A stretch of DNA of 64,000 bases from Mycolicibacterium sp. HK-90 (GCF_030486405.1 NZ_CP129613.1:6386001-6450000), one strand, 5' to 3'; counted from the stretch's first letter, positions 1 through 9,363 are shown. Numbers and translations: made by a program. The notes: generated by a model from the letters alone, not told the origin.

Positions 1-585
1 CACCGGGCGCGGGCTCTCCGGGATCGTGATGAACCGCGGCGAATCCGGACGCTGCAGTTGGTGCAATCCGACCCGGTAGACCGCCACCACCTCGTCGGGT
101 GCGGGACGCAGATCCAACCGGCCGCCGCCCCAGATCACCACCGGAGTGATCACATAACCGGAGCGGGTCGGGTAATCGTCGAGCAGGCCGAGCACCGCCG
201 AATCGGGCAGGTTCACCCCGACCTCTTCGTCCAGCTCCCGCAGGGCGGCCTCGACCGCGGACTCACCGGGATCCAGCCTGCCACCGGGCAACGCCCACTG
301 CGCCGCATGGGACGACAGCCGAGAGGCCCTGCGGCACAACAGAAACGCCGCTCCGCCAGACACGTCGACCATGCGGCCGTCCAAACCGGGTTCCGGCATC
401 GGCCGTCCCCCGATCCAGTCGTCGACCGGCGCCGGATCCACTCGATCCTCGCCGAGCTCCGAGTCCACCACCACCACCGCGACCGCCGCGTGCCGTTTCG
501 TCGGGTCGGTCACCCGGCGTCGTTCATGCCCGGCCAGGTTCGCACCGATCTGTTGCCGCAGCGCTTCGTCATAGGCGATCGTCAC
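1..585 (-). CDS. Nudix hydrolase, 3' end outside the window
   Basis: The reverse strand is open from a GTG at 585 to the window edge, giving about 195 residues with the C-terminus missing. It encodes a perfect Nudix box (G, five residues, E, seven residues, then REL, a variable residue, EE, V, G, V) at about positions 225-295 of the DNA. Nudix enzymes use this helix to bind divalent metal and hydrolyse nucleoside diphosphates linked to another group. The substrate cannot be told from the sequence. Upstream of the box is a WALPGG-type segment typical of the family. The ribosome site before the GTG is weak, so the start is tentative. Confidence 0.85.
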   Translation of the reverse strand, partial: MTIAYDEALRQQIGANLAGHERRRVTDPTKRHAAVAVVVVDSELGEDRVDPAPVDDWIGGRPMPEPGLDGRMVDVSGGAAFLLCRRASRLSSHAAQWALPGGRLDPGESAVEAALRELDEEVGVNLPDSAVLGLLDDYPTRSGYVITPVVIWGGGRLDLRPAPDEVVAVYRVGLHQLQRPDSPRFITIPESPRPV

Positions 586-627
586 CGCTCGACCATAAGC
601 GGGACGCGGTGAACCGGACCGGTGAGG

Positions 628-1014
628 TCACGACGTGGGCTGGTCGGCCTTGCGGGTCTGCTGATAGAGCGCGAGCTTCCATCCGTCGGAGGTCCGGTGG
701 TAGACGCTGGACATGGCGCCGACGAAGGCGGGATCGTCCCCGTCGCGGTACGCCGTGGCCTGGTACACCAGGGCGGCGTTGTCGTCGTCGGCAGTAACCA
801 AGTGGACCCCGCTGAGCTCGTAGGCGCGCCACGGCGGGGATTGCGCGAGGGCACTGACGACGGTGTTGCGGTCCATCACCATGCCGTTCGCGAGGACCAT
901 GACGGCGTCGGGCAGCATCACCTCGCCGTAGAAGTCGGCGCCGCTCGACTCGCAGAGCGAGTCCCACCCGGCCCGTTCGATCTTCAGGAGTTCATCGAGC
1001 ACTGGACTGGTCAT
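628..1014 (-). CDS. SnoaL/NTF2-like protein (DUF4440 type)
   Basis: This 128-residue protein looks like a single-domain NTF2-like fold of the DUF4440 or SgcJ/EcaC type: an N-terminal helix, a central FYGEVM-LPDAVM segment, and a C-terminal stretch ending in the WKLALYQQT strand common in this family. Members are small dimeric enzymes or ligand-binding proteins of varied function, so no reaction is proposed. I chose the ATG at 1014 because the upstream in-frame extension lacks family resemblance. There is no clear Shine-Dalgarno site. The gene is monocistronic and divergent from the cutinase gene. Confidence 0.7.
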   Translation of the reverse strand: MTSPVLDELLKIERAGWDSLCESSGADFYGEVMLPDAVMVLANGMVMDRNTVVSALAQSPPWRAYELSGVHLVTADDDNAALVYQATAYRDGDDPAFVGAMSSVYHRTSDGWKLALYQQTRKADQPTS

Positions 1015-1131
1015 CGTTATGCAATACCCGCTGCACAGCGCCACCATGTCTGCGCACAGCTGTGAAAACAGTGGTAGAAGTGGTTACTGGGTACAGCGGT
1101 TCACATGGGACAGATCTGATCGAGGAGAGGC

Positions 1132-1827
1132 ATGCCTGTCGGCGGGTGGGCCCGGCGCACCGGCAGCCGGGTAGGCATGGCAGCGGTGGCTGCTGCCGTC
1201 GCGATGTGCCCACTCGTGGCTCCCCTGTCTTCGGCCGCGCCGGACTGTCCAGACATCGAGGTCGTGTTCGCCCGCGGCACCGACGAACCCGCCGGCATCG
1301 GCAATGTCGGCAAGGCGTTCGTCGACACGCTGAAACCCATGGTCAAAGGCTCCACCGTCGGTACCTACGCGGTGCAGTACCCCGCATCGTGGGACTTCAT
1401 GAAGGCCGCGGCGGGAGCCACCGACATGAGCAAACGCATCCAGGCCACGGCGGCGCGCTGCCCCAAGACCAAGATCGTGATGGGCGGCTATTCGCAGGGC
1501 GCGGCCGTGGTCGACGTCGTGGCGACCTCCCCCGTCGGCGGCCTCGGGTACACCGCACCGTTGCCTGCCGCGGTCGTCCCGCGCATCGCGTCGGTCGTCG
1601 TCTTCGGCAACCCGTCGGCGCGCCTCGGTCAGCCCCTGACCAGGATGAGCCCGGACTTCGGCGCCAGGACCGCAGACCTGTGCAACACCAACGACCCGAT
1701 CTGTTCGCTGGGCCAGGACTGGAATGCGCACATCACCTATCCGAAATCGGGCCTGATCAAGCTCGCCGCCCAGTGGGTCACGCGTCACGTCCGGCCGCCG
1801 CCTCCAGCTCCCGCTGCTCGACGCTGA
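1132..1827 (+). CDS. Secreted cutinase-family esterase
   Basis: This 231-residue protein has a Sec-type signal peptide (hydrophobic stretch about residues 15-35, cleavage probably near SSAAP). The mature cutinase fold has nucleophile Ser121 in GYSQG, Asp188 in a C-N-T-N-D-P-I-C segment and His200, which make the catalytic triad. Four cysteines (39, 110, 184, 191) fit the two usual disulfides. Mycobacterial cutinase-like proteins hydrolyse medium-chain esters, phospholipids or cell-wall lipids outside the cell; the substrate here is unknown. The ATG at 1132 follows a GAGGAG ribosome site. The 3' end overlaps the convergent cyclase gene by 50 bases. Confidence 0.92.
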   Translation: MPVGGWARRTGSRVGMAAVAAAVAMCPLVAPLSSAAPDCPDIEVVFARGTDEPAGIGNVGKAFVDTLKPMVKGSTVGTYAVQYPASWDFMKAAAGATDMSKRIQATAARCPKTKIVMGGYSQGAAVVDVVATSPVGGLGYTAPLPAAVVPRIASVVVFGNPSARLGQPLTRMSPDFGARTADLCNTNDPICSLGQDWNAHITYPKSGLIKLAAQWVTRHVRPPPPAPAARR

Positions 1828-2683
1828 GAACCGGATAGAGCCGGTGGGTCCCGGGCAGACCCTTCAGTGCGACCTCGCGCGCGCCGCCCAACACGATGTC
1901 GTCGAGATGCCGGACCGCGTCTCCGACCGGCTCGCTGACCAGGATCTCGCCACCGTCGGCCTGGCCCGCGACCCGGGCCGCCATCGCGACGTCGAGCCCG
2001 AACAAGTCATCGCCGCGGCGCACCGACGTGCCCATGTGCACGCCGATCCGCACCCGGATCGACGCCCACCGCTGGGGGTTCTCCGCGAGCGCGCACTGCA
2101 CGTCCGTGGCGAACCGGACCGCGTTCTCCGGGTCGGCGAAGGCGATCATGAACCCGTCGCCCTGTGTCTTGACCACGTGGCCGCCGTGCCGGTCCACCCG
2201 GGTCTGAACGAGCTTGTTGTGCTTCTCCAGCAGCTTCACCCAGGCCCGGTCACCCATCGCGGCGTTGCTCTCGGTCGAGCCCTCGATGTCGGAGAAGACG
2301 ATGACGACGCGACCGTCGGCGGTCAGCCGGGCCAGGTCCGGGCGCTCCACCTGGGCCCAGCCGGCCAGGTCCTCGATGGAGTTGCGCACCGTGGCGCCCA
2401 GCCCCTTGTTTATCAGCATGTCCGCGGTTTGAAACACGGTCTTGATCGCCAGTGGCGCCACACCCCGACGACGCTTCCGACGGCGATCATCGTCCTCGAG
2501 CTTCATGCGCTCGATCTCACGCCTGGCCTTTGTCAGCTGGCGTCGGCTCACGATGAACAGCACCAGGAACGTGACGAACGCCGCGAACAGCACGACGACC
2601 ACCACCAGCAACACGGACTCAAGAGTGGTCGGCACCGGCACCCGCTGATTATCGGCCACGCGACGACGACTCCACCGGCCCAC
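1778..2683 (-). CDS. Membrane-anchored class III adenylate/guanylate cyclase-like protein
   Basis: One transmembrane helix (about residues 21-46) is followed by a basic, charged linker and a C-terminal class III cyclase domain (about 122-290). Metal-binding Asp132 (FSDIEGST) and Asp176 (KTQGDG), adenine-selecting Lys172 and Asp226, and transition-state Arg237 are present. The position that normally holds the transition-state Asn is Ala233. The protein may therefore be a slow or inactive cyclase. The start codon is a GTG; several further GTG codons follow within 20 codons, so the exact start is uncertain. The 3' end overlaps the convergent cutinase gene by 50 bases. Confidence 0.88.
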   Translation of the reverse strand: MGRWSRRRVADNQRVPVPTTLESVLLVVVVVLFAAFVTFLVLFIVSRRQLTKARREIERMKLEDDDRRRKRRRGVAPLAIKTVFQTADMLINKGLGATVRNSIEDLAGWAQVERPDLARLTADGRVVIVFSDIEGSTESNAAMGDRAWVKLLEKHNKLVQTRVDRHGGHVVKTQGDGFMIAFADPENAVRFATDVQCALAENPQRWASIRVRIGVHMGTSVRRGDDLFGLDVAMAARVAGQADGGEILVSEPVGDAVRHLDDIVLGGAREVALKGLPGTHRLYPVLSVEQRELEAAAGRDA

Positions 2684-2745
2684 ATGTCACATTTCGTCCA
2701 GCGGCGGTGTCTTGAGGGGGTAATCACCATCGACTAGGAGTCACC

Positions 2746-3219
2746 ATGGATGCTCGCTTGAACCTGTTCGAGAACCCGACCGCCGTCAAGATGCTCAAGT
2801 ACGTCACCTCGGCGGGCAAGGTGATCACCGACTCGACGCTGCCCAGGACCACGAGGGAACTGGTGGCGTTGCGCGCCAGCCAGATCAACGGCTGTGGCTT
2901 CTGCACCGACATGCACACCAAGGATGCGGTTGCCGCCGGGGAGACCCAGCAGCGGCTGCATCTGGTCGCGGTCTGGAGGGAGGCCACGGTGTTCACCGAG
3001 GCCGAACGCGCGGCCCTGGAGTTGACCGAGCAAGGCACCCGGATCGCCGATGCGGCAGGCGGGGTCAGCGACGACGTGTGGGCGAATGCGGTCAAGCATT
3101 ACGACGAGGATCAGCTGGCCGCGCTGGTCTGCCTGATCGCCTTCATGAACACCGTCAACCGCTTGAACGTCATCATCCAGCAGCCCGCCGGCGACTACCA
3201 GCCGGGCCAGTTCGGATAA
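2746..3219 (+). CDS. Carboxymuconolactone decarboxylase / AhpD-like protein
   Basis: This 157-residue protein carries the AhpD-like core: Glu38, then the redox pair Cys50-x-x-Cys53 and His57 in the segment NGCGFCTDMH. This arrangement marks the peroxidase-active branch of the carboxymuconolactone decarboxylase family, which uses the cysteine pair to reduce peroxides or disulfides. No lactone decarboxylase role is implied. A GTCACC precedes the ATG without a strong ribosome site. The gene stands alone on the plus strand, divergent from the cyclase gene. A long inverted repeat starts 9 bases after the stop codon. Confidence 0.88.
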   Translation: MDARLNLFENPTAVKMLKYVTSAGKVITDSTLPRTTRELVALRASQINGCGFCTDMHTKDAVAAGETQQRLHLVAVWREATVFTEAERAALELTEQGTRIADAAGGVSDDVWANAVKHYDEDQLAALVCLIAFMNTVNRLNVIIQQPAGDYQPGQFG

Positions 3220-3228
3220 CGGCGCGCG

Positions 3229-3284
3229 CGTTCGTAACGCTGTGGCGGCCGAACCGCCAGTTTTCCGTCACAGCGTTACGAACG
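3229..3284. repeat. Perfect 16-bp inverted repeat with a nested hairpin
   Basis: The arms at 3229-3244 and 3269-3284 are exact reverse complements (CGTTCGTAACGCTGTG and its complement). A second hairpin lies between them (TGGCGG at 3243-3248 with CCGCCA at 3254-3259). The element starts 9 bases after the AhpD-like stop codon and has no T-tract. It could be a U-tract-independent terminator or a copy of a dispersed palindromic element. A similar two-tier palindrome follows ino1 at 62283. Confidence 0.85.
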
Positions 3285-3339
3285 TGGACCGTGCCTGGGC
3301 GATCGAAGGTGCGGGCGAACTGGCACGCTGGTCATCAAC

Positions 3340-5886
3340 ATGACCACTCCCCTGCTCGATGACCCCAGCGACCTGTCTGCGTTGCAAGCCAATGGCGGCG
3401 ACGCCGACACGCTGTTCGCCGACTTCGCCGGCTGGGCCGAGGCCAACGGCACCACGCTGTACCCGGCACAGGAGGAGGCGCTGATCGAGCTGGTCAGCGG
3501 GGCGAACGTGATCCTCGCGACGCCGACGGGTTCGGGCAAGTCTCTGGTGGCCACCGGGGCGATCTATGCGGCACTCGCCGCGGACCGCGTCAGTTTCTAC
3601 ACCGCCCCGATCAAGGCGTTGGTCAGTGAGAAGTTCTTCGCGCTGTGCGACGTGTTCGGGGCCGACAACGTCGGCATGCTCACGGGGGACGCCTCGGTCA
3701 ACGCCGACGCCCCGATCATCGCCTGCACCGCCGAGATCCTGGCCAACCTCGCGTTGCGGGAAGGTGAGGACGCCGACATCGGCCTGGTGGTGATGGACGA
3801 GTTCCACTTCTACGGCGACCCGGACCGCGGCTGGGCGTGGCAGGTGCCCCTGCTGGAACTGCCCAAAGCCCAGTTCCTGCTGATGTCGGCGACCTTGGGT
3901 GACGTGACGTTCCTGCGCAAGGACCTGACCCGGCGCACCGGTCGGGAGACGGCGCTGGTCACCGGCGCCGAACGCCCGGTGCCGCTGTTCTACTCATACG
4001 CCACCACCGCGATGCACGAGACGATCGCCGACCTGCTCGAGACCAAACAGGCGCCGATCTACGTCGTGCACTTCACCCAGGCCTCGGCGCTCGAGCGGGC
4101 GCAGGCGCTGATGAGCGTCAACGTGTGCACCAAGGAGGAGAAGGCCGCCATCGCCGAGATGATCGGTGGTTTCCGGTTTTCCACCACGTTCGGCGCCACG
4201 CTGTCCCGGCTGGTCCGGCACGGCATCGGTGTGCATCACGCCGGCATGCTGCCGAAATACCGACGGTTGGTGGAACAGCTGGCCCAGGCCGGGCTGCTCA
4301 AGGTGATCTGCGGGACCGACACCCTCGGCGTCGGCATCAACGTGCCGATCCGCACCGTCGTCTTCTCGGCCCTGTCCAAATACGACGGCACCCGGATGCG
4401 GTTGCTCAACGCCCGCGAGTTCCATCAGATCGCCGGGCGGGCCGGACGCGCCGGATACGACACCGTCGGCACCGTCGTGGTGCAGGCCCCCGACCACGAG
4501 GTGGAGAACCTCAAGCAGTTCGCGAAAGTCGCCGACGATCCGAAGAAGCGCCGAAAGCTGGTGCGCCGCAAGGCACCCGAGGGCATGGTCCCGTGGGGCG
4601 AGAACACCATGAACCGGCTGATCGACGCCGCCCCCGAAGCGTTGACCAGCAACATGCGCGTGTCCACTGCGATGATCCTCGACGTCGTGGACCGTCCCGG
4701 CGATCCGTTCGCGGCGATGCGCCGCCTGCTCACCGACAATCACGAACCCCGCAAGCGTCAGCTGAAGCACATCCGGGAGGCCGTCGGCATCGCCCGGTCC
4801 CTGCTGCAGGCCGGTGTGGTGGAACGTCTCGACGAACCCGAGGCGGACGGGCGCCGCTACCGGCTGACCGTCGACCTGCCGCCCGACTTCGCACTCAACC
4901 AACCGCTGTCGACGTTCGCCCTGGCCGCCGTCGACGTATTGGATCCCGCATCGGAAACCTATGCGCTGGACGTGGTTTCGGTGATCGAGGCCACCCTGGA
5001 AGATCCCCGTCAGATCCTGGCCGCGCAGCTGAACAAGGCCAGGGGTGAGGCGGTCGCGCAGATGAAGGCCGACGGGATCGAGTACGACGAACGCATCGAA
5101 CTACTCGACGAGATCACCTATCCCAAACCGCTGGCCGAACTCCTTGAGCACACCTACGAGGTGTACCGGCAGACCAACCCGTGGGCGGCGGACGGGCACC
5201 TGTCCCCCAAGTCGGTGGTCCGCGAGATGTGGGAACGCGCCCTGACCTTCCGCGAGTACATCAGCCTGTACGGGCTGACCCGCTCCGAAGGGGCCGTGCT
5301 GCGCTACCTGTCCGACGCGTTCAAGGCGCTGCGCTCGGGTGTGCCCGCCGCAGCCCGCACCGAGAAGCTGGCCGACATCGTCGAATGGCTGGGAGAACTC
5401 GTGCGCCAGGTGGATTCGAGCCTGCTCGACGAGTGGGAACAGCTGACGAGCCCCGACCAACAGGCAGGCGTTCCCGTCCAAGACATCCGAGCGGTACCGG
5501 TCCGCCCGCGCCCACTGACCGGCAACGAGCGGGCGTTCACCGCGATGGTGCGCAACGCATTGTTCCGGCGGGTGGAGTTGTTCGCCCGGGCCCGCTGGGA
5601 CGAGCTGGGTGCGCTGGACGCCGCATCGGGGTGGACGGCCGATCGCTGGGCCGATGTCGGCGAGGAGTATTTCGACGAGCACACCGAGGTGGGCACCGGG
5701 GCCGACGCACGCGGGCCGGCGTTGCTGATCTTCGACCGCCAACCGCAGGTGTGGCGGGTACGACAGATCCTCGATGATCCTGCCGGAGATCACGATTGGG
5801 GATTCGACGTGGAGGTCGACCTGGCGGCCAGCGACGAAGAAGGCGCCGCGGTGCTCCGGGTGATCGACGCCGGACGGATGGGGTAA
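3340..5886 (+). CDS. SKI2-like DEAD/DEAH-box RNA helicase with DUF3516
   Basis: This 848-residue superfamily 2 helicase has a Walker A motif (TPTGSGKS, about residues 61-68), a Walker B box DEFH at 153-156, motif III MSAT near 185, and a motif VI QIAGRAGRAG stretch near 363. The C-terminal half (about 390-848) matches the actinobacterial DUF3516 extension in overall character. Relatives of the Ski2/Mtr4 type unwind RNA during decay or ribosome handling; the specific substrate here is not known. The gene precedes the HelR-type ATPase, but a 106-base gap with its own regulatory palindrome separates them, so they are probably separate transcription units. Confidence 0.9.
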   Translation: MTTPLLDDPSDLSALQANGGDADTLFADFAGWAEANGTTLYPAQEEALIELVSGANVILATPTGSGKSLVATGAIYAALAADRVSFYTAPIKALVSEKFFALCDVFGADNVGMLTGDASVNADAPIIACTAEILANLALREGEDADIGLVVMDEFHFYGDPDRGWAWQVPLLELPKAQFLLMSATLGDVTFLRKDLTRRTGRETALVTGAERPVPLFYSYATTAMHETIADLLETKQAPIYVVHFTQASALERAQALMSVNVCTKEEKAAIAEMIGGFRFSTTFGATLSRLVRHGIGVHHAGMLPKYRRLVEQLAQAGLLKVICGTDTLGVGINVPIRTVVFSALSKYDGTRMRLLNAREFHQIAGRAGRAGYDTVGTVVVQAPDHEVENLKQFAKVADDPKKRRKLVRRKAPEGMVPWGENTMNRLIDAAPEALTSNMRVSTAMILDVVDRPGDPFAAMRRLLTDNHEPRKRQLKHIREAVGIARSLLQAGVVERLDEPEADGRRYRLTVDLPPDFALNQPLSTFALAAVDVLDPASETYALDVVSVIEATLEDPRQILAAQLNKARGEAVAQMKADGIEYDERIELLDEITYPKPLAELLEHTYEVYRQTNPWAADGHLSPKSVVREMWERALTFREYISLYGLTRSEGAVLRYLSDAFKALRSGVPAAARTEKLADIVEWLGELVRQVDSSLLDEWEQLTSPDQQAGVPVQDIRAVPVRPRPLTGNERAFTAMVRNALFRRVELFARARWDELGALDAASGWTADRWADVGEEYFDEHTEVGTGADARGPALLIFDRQPQVWRVRQILDDPAGDHDWGFDVEVDLAASDEEGAAVLRVIDAGRMG

Positions 5887-5919
5887 GCGATTGCTGGACC
5901 CCATTTTATCGCGGACCCC

Positions 5920-5938
5920 GGGCCTTGCGGCAAGGCCG
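5920..5938 (+). promoter_or_regulatory. Rifamycin-associated element (RAE)-like palindrome
   Basis: The 17-bp inverted repeat GGCCTTGCGGCAAGGCC at 5921-5937 has 8-bp arms and a single central G. It contains the 11-bp core CTTGCGGCAAG of the RAE (as I recall it, GGGGCTTGCGGCAAGCCCC). Aligned over 19 positions it matches about 16. It lies 54 bp upstream of the HelR-type gene, where RAEs are known to sit before rifamycin-inducible genes in actinomycetes. Its TTGCGG overlaps a plausible -35 box, with CACAAT at 5950-5955 as a possible -10; that promoter assignment is inference. Confidence 0.78.
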
Positions 5939-5992
5939 GGGTGATGGCGCACAATCGCTGGCCGGAGTACGCCACGGAGAAACAGGGAGCAC

Positions 5993-8158
5993 GTGCCAGC
6001 TGACGATCACGACATCGAAGTGCAGTCCGAACAGAACTATGTCGACGGGCTCTATACCCGCTTGGACGCCGAACGCATCCGGGTGCGCGACCGGTACCGC
6101 ACCGCGCTGCGTGAGCACGGCGGCAGCGCGGTAGAACGCGACGCCGAGGTGCGGGCCCTGGCCAAGGAGGCCAACCGGCTGGACGTGGCTGACAACGGCC
6201 TGTGCTTCGGCCGGCTGGAAACCGTTGCCGGAGAGCACCTCTACGTGGGGCGGCTGGGCATCTTCGACCGCGACGACGACTACGAACCGCTACTGCTGGA
6301 CTGGCGGGCACCGCTGGCCCGCCCGTTCTACACCGCGACCGGCGCCAACCCCGAGAACATGCGCAAACGTCGGCAGTTCCGCACCCTGGGGCGCCGGGTG
6401 CTCGATTTCACCGACGAGGTGCTGGGCCGGCCCACCGAAGGCGACGAAGGTGACGCGGCACTGCTGGCCGCGGTGAACGCCCCGCGCGGCGAGGGCATGC
6501 GCGACATCGTGGCGACGATCCAGGCCGAGCAGGACGAGGTCATCCGCAACGAACACACCGGGGTGCTGGTGGTCGAGGGCGGACCGGGTACCGGCAAGAC
6601 CGTGGTGGCGCTGCACCGGGTGGCCTACCTGCTCTACACCCACCGGGAACGGATCGAACGTCACGGCGTACTGGTCGTCGGTCCCAACGAGGCGTTCCTG
6701 AACCACATCGGCCGGGTGCTGCCGTCACTGGGCGAATCCGATGCGGTGTTCATGACCCCGGGCGACCTGGTGCCCGGACTGCAGGTCACCGCCGAGGACG
6801 CACCCGAGGTCGCCGAGATCAAGGGCTCCCTGAAGATCCTGGACGTGCTGGCGGCCGCGGTGGCCGATCGACAGGAGGTTCCGGACGAGCCGATCCTGAT
6901 CGACCTCCCCGACGTCACCGTGCGCATCGACGCCGAGACCGCGCAGTGGGCCATCGAAGAAGCGCGCGAGACCGGGTTGCCGCACAACGAGGCCCGTCCC
7001 ACGTTCCGCGACATCGTCACCTACGTGCTGACCGAACGGGCGGTGGCCCGCATCGGCAAGGGCTGGCTGAGCCGCGAGGACAAGGCGGCCTGGGAGGAGC
7101 TGCGCGCCAGCGTGGTCGGTGAGCTCGACGAGAACCCCGCGTTCGCCGCGGCGCTCGATGCGCTGTGGCCGATCCTGACGCCCGAGACGCTGCTCGCCCC
7201 GCTGTACTCGTCACCCGAACGGTTGTCCGCGGCCGGCGCCGACCCCCGGCTGTTCCGCGCCGACGGCGACGCCTGGACGGTGTCCGACGTGCCGTTGCTC
7301 GACGAGCTGGTCGACCTGCTGGGCCGGGACAAGGCCGGTGAGGAAGCCGCCGAACGGGAACGCCGCGAGGAAGCCGCCTACGCCGCCGGGGTGCTCGACC
7401 TGATGATCGCCCGCGAGGATCTGATGGACGACGAGGACCACCTACTGGCCAGCGACCTGATCGACGCCGAGGACCTGGCCGAGCGGTTCCTCGAACGCGA
7501 CACCCGCGAACTGGCCGAACGCGCTGCGGCCGACCGGGATTGGACCTACGGTCATGTCGTGGTCGACGAAGCCCAGGAACTGTCCGAGATGGACTGGCGG
7601 GTCCTGATGCGCCGCTGTCCGCGCCGGTCCTTCACGGTGGTGGGCGACCTGGCCCAACGGCGCTCGGCGGCCGGGGCGAGAACCTGGGACAGCATGCTCG
7701 AGCCGTATGTGGCAGGCCGGTGGATCTACCGCACGCTGTCGGTCAACTACCGCACCCCGGCCGAGATCATGGCAGTGGCCGGTGCGCTGCTGGCCGATTT
7801 CGCCCCCGGGGTGAAACCGCCGGAATCCGTCCGGTCCTGCGGCGTCCAGCCGTGGTCGCGGCGGCTGACGGTTGCCGAAATCCCTTCGGCTGTAGAGGAA
7901 TTCGTCCGCGACGAAGCCACCAGGGATGGCACCAGTGTGGTGATCGGGCCACCCGAGGTGCCCGGTGCGGTGCCACCGTCGGAAACCAAGGGCCTTGAGT
8001 TCGACGCGGTGCTCGTCGTGGAGCCGGCGCACATCCTGGCCGACGGTGACCGGGGGGCCGCCGAGTTGTACGTCGCCCTCACCCGCGCGACGCAGCGCCT
8101 CGGAGTCCTGCACACCGAACCCCTGCCCGACGCACTGAACGGACTCGCCCATGTCTGA
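5993..8158 (+). CDS. helR: HelR/HelD-type RNA polymerase recycling ATPase
   Basis: This 721-residue superfamily 1 (UvrD/Rep-like) ATPase begins with a charged coiled-coil-like N-terminus (about 1-80) and the HelD-family segment PLLLDWRAPLARPFY. Walker A GPGTGKT is at 197-203 and Walker B DEAQ at 525-528. Later motifs include VGDLAQ, NYRTPAE, KGLEFD and YVALTRA. HelD/HelR proteins insert into RNA polymerase to release stalled complexes, and HelR displaces rifamycins. The GTG at 5993 follows AGGGA. The upstream RAE-like palindrome favours the HelR branch over housekeeping HelD. The 3' end overlaps the next gene by 8 bases, indicating translational coupling. Confidence 0.85.
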   Translation: MPADDHDIEVQSEQNYVDGLYTRLDAERIRVRDRYRTALREHGGSAVERDAEVRALAKEANRLDVADNGLCFGRLETVAGEHLYVGRLGIFDRDDDYEPLLLDWRAPLARPFYTATGANPENMRKRRQFRTLGRRVLDFTDEVLGRPTEGDEGDAALLAAVNAPRGEGMRDIVATIQAEQDEVIRNEHTGVLVVEGGPGTGKTVVALHRVAYLLYTHRERIERHGVLVVGPNEAFLNHIGRVLPSLGESDAVFMTPGDLVPGLQVTAEDAPEVAEIKGSLKILDVLAAAVADRQEVPDEPILIDLPDVTVRIDAETAQWAIEEARETGLPHNEARPTFRDIVTYVLTERAVARIGKGWLSREDKAAWEELRASVVGELDENPAFAAALDALWPILTPETLLAPLYSSPERLSAAGADPRLFRADGDAWTVSDVPLLDELVDLLGRDKAGEEAAERERREEAAYAAGVLDLMIAREDLMDDEDHLLASDLIDAEDLAERFLERDTRELAERAAADRDWTYGHVVVDEAQELSEMDWRVLMRRCPRRSFTVVGDLAQRRSAAGARTWDSMLEPYVAGRWIYRTLSVNYRTPAEIMAVAGALLADFAPGVKPPESVRSCGVQPWSRRLTVAEIPSAVEEFVRDEATRDGTSVVIGPPEVPGAVPPSETKGLEFDAVLVVEPAHILADGDRGAAELYVALTRATQRLGVLHTEPLPDALNGLAHV

Positions 8159-9356
8159 CACCACCTGCGCGATCGTCGGCGGTGGGCCCGCCGGGATGAT
8201 GCTCGGGCTGATCCTGGCCCGGTGCGGGGTGGCGGTGACCGTGCTGGAGAAGCACGCCGACTTCCTGCGCGATTTTCGCGGGGACACAGTGCATCCGAGC
8301 ACCATGCGGATGCTCGACGAGCTGGGCCTGTTCGACGAGTTCAGCAAGATCGGCTACAGCTTGGTGGAGAAGGCCGAATTCCCGGTCGACGGAAACCCGG
8401 TGACGCTCGTCGACTTCCGGCGGCTGCGCCAGCCCCACCCGTATGTGGCGATGGTGCCGCAGTGGGATTTCCTCGATCTGCTGGCCGACGCCGGTAAGTG
8501 CGAACCCAACTTCACCTTGCGCATGCAGACCGAGGTGACCGGCCTGTTGCGCAGTGGCGACCGGGTCACCGGCGTGCGGTACACCAGCCCCGACGGGAAC
8601 GGCGAGCTGACCGCCGAACTCACCGTGGCCTGCGACGGGCGCACCTCGGTGGTCAGGCACGAGGCCGGGCTGATCCCCCGGGACTACCCGGTTCCGTTCG
8701 ACGTGTGGTGGTTCCGGTTGCCGCGCACCGAAGACGGGCAATACTCGTTGATCCCGCGCACCGCCCCGGGACGCGCGCTGATCATGATCCCCCGCAGCGG
8801 CTACTTCCAGGTCGCCTACCTGATCCCGAAAGGCAGCGACGCCAGGCTCCGGGCCCGCGGATTCGACGCGTTCCGCGCCGAGCTCACCGAGCTGATCCCC
8901 GAGGCCGACACGAACAGCCTCACCTCCTGGGACGACGTCAAACACCTTGACGTGCGGCTGAATCGGCTCACCCGGTGGCACCGCAGCGGCCTGCTGTGCA
9001 TCGGTGATGCCGCCCATGCCATGTCGCCCGTGGGCGGGGTCGGGATCAACGTGGCGATCCAGGACGCCGTCGCAGCCGCGCGCCTGCTGTACCAACCGCT
9101 GCGCGAGCACCGGGTCACCGAGTCCGACCTGGCCGCCGTGCAACGCAGGCGCATCCTGCCCACCATCGTCACCCAGGGCGTCCAGCGCATCCTTCATCGC
9201 CAGGTCATGCAGCCGGTGATGGCCGGAGCCGAGGTCACCCCGCCGGGAGCCCTCGTGACCGTCGCACGGAGATTCCCACAAGTCACCGCGATCCCCGCCT
9301 ACCTGGTGGGCACCGGAGTGCGCCCAGAACACGTACCCGAGCCGGCCCGCCGATAG
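8151..9356 (+). CDS. FAD-dependent aromatic-type monooxygenase
   Basis: This 401-residue flavoprotein of the PheA/TfdB-UbiH group has an N-terminal FAD-binding GGGPAGM motif (about residues 8-14), a central DGRTSVVR segment (the DG fingerprint) and a C-terminal GDAAHAMSPVGGVGINVAIQDA segment that binds the FAD ribityl and phosphate. Such enzymes hydroxylate aromatic substrates using NAD(P)H and oxygen. It starts inside the last codons of the HelR-type gene. It is shorter than typical Rox rifamycin monooxygenases (about 470 residues) and differs at the N-terminus, so a rifamycin substrate is suggested only by context. Confidence 0.85.
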   Translation: MSDTTCAIVGGGPAGMMLGLILARCGVAVTVLEKHADFLRDFRGDTVHPSTMRMLDELGLFDEFSKIGYSLVEKAEFPVDGNPVTLVDFRRLRQPHPYVAMVPQWDFLDLLADAGKCEPNFTLRMQTEVTGLLRSGDRVTGVRYTSPDGNGELTAELTVACDGRTSVVRHEAGLIPRDYPVPFDVWWFRLPRTEDGQYSLIPRTAPGRALIMIPRSGYFQVAYLIPKGSDARLRARGFDAFRAELTELIPEADTNSLTSWDDVKHLDVRLNRLTRWHRSGLLCIGDAAHAMSPVGGVGINVAIQDAVAAARLLYQPLREHRVTESDLAAVQRRRILPTIVTQGVQRILHRQVMQPVMAGAEVTPPGALVTVARRFPQVTAIPAYLVGTGVRPEHVPEPARR

Positions 9357-9363
9357 GTGCACC

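Noticed and set aside
8151..9356. Naming the monooxygenase rox
   Set aside because: It is clearly shorter than Rox proteins and differs in the N-terminal region; context alone is not enough.
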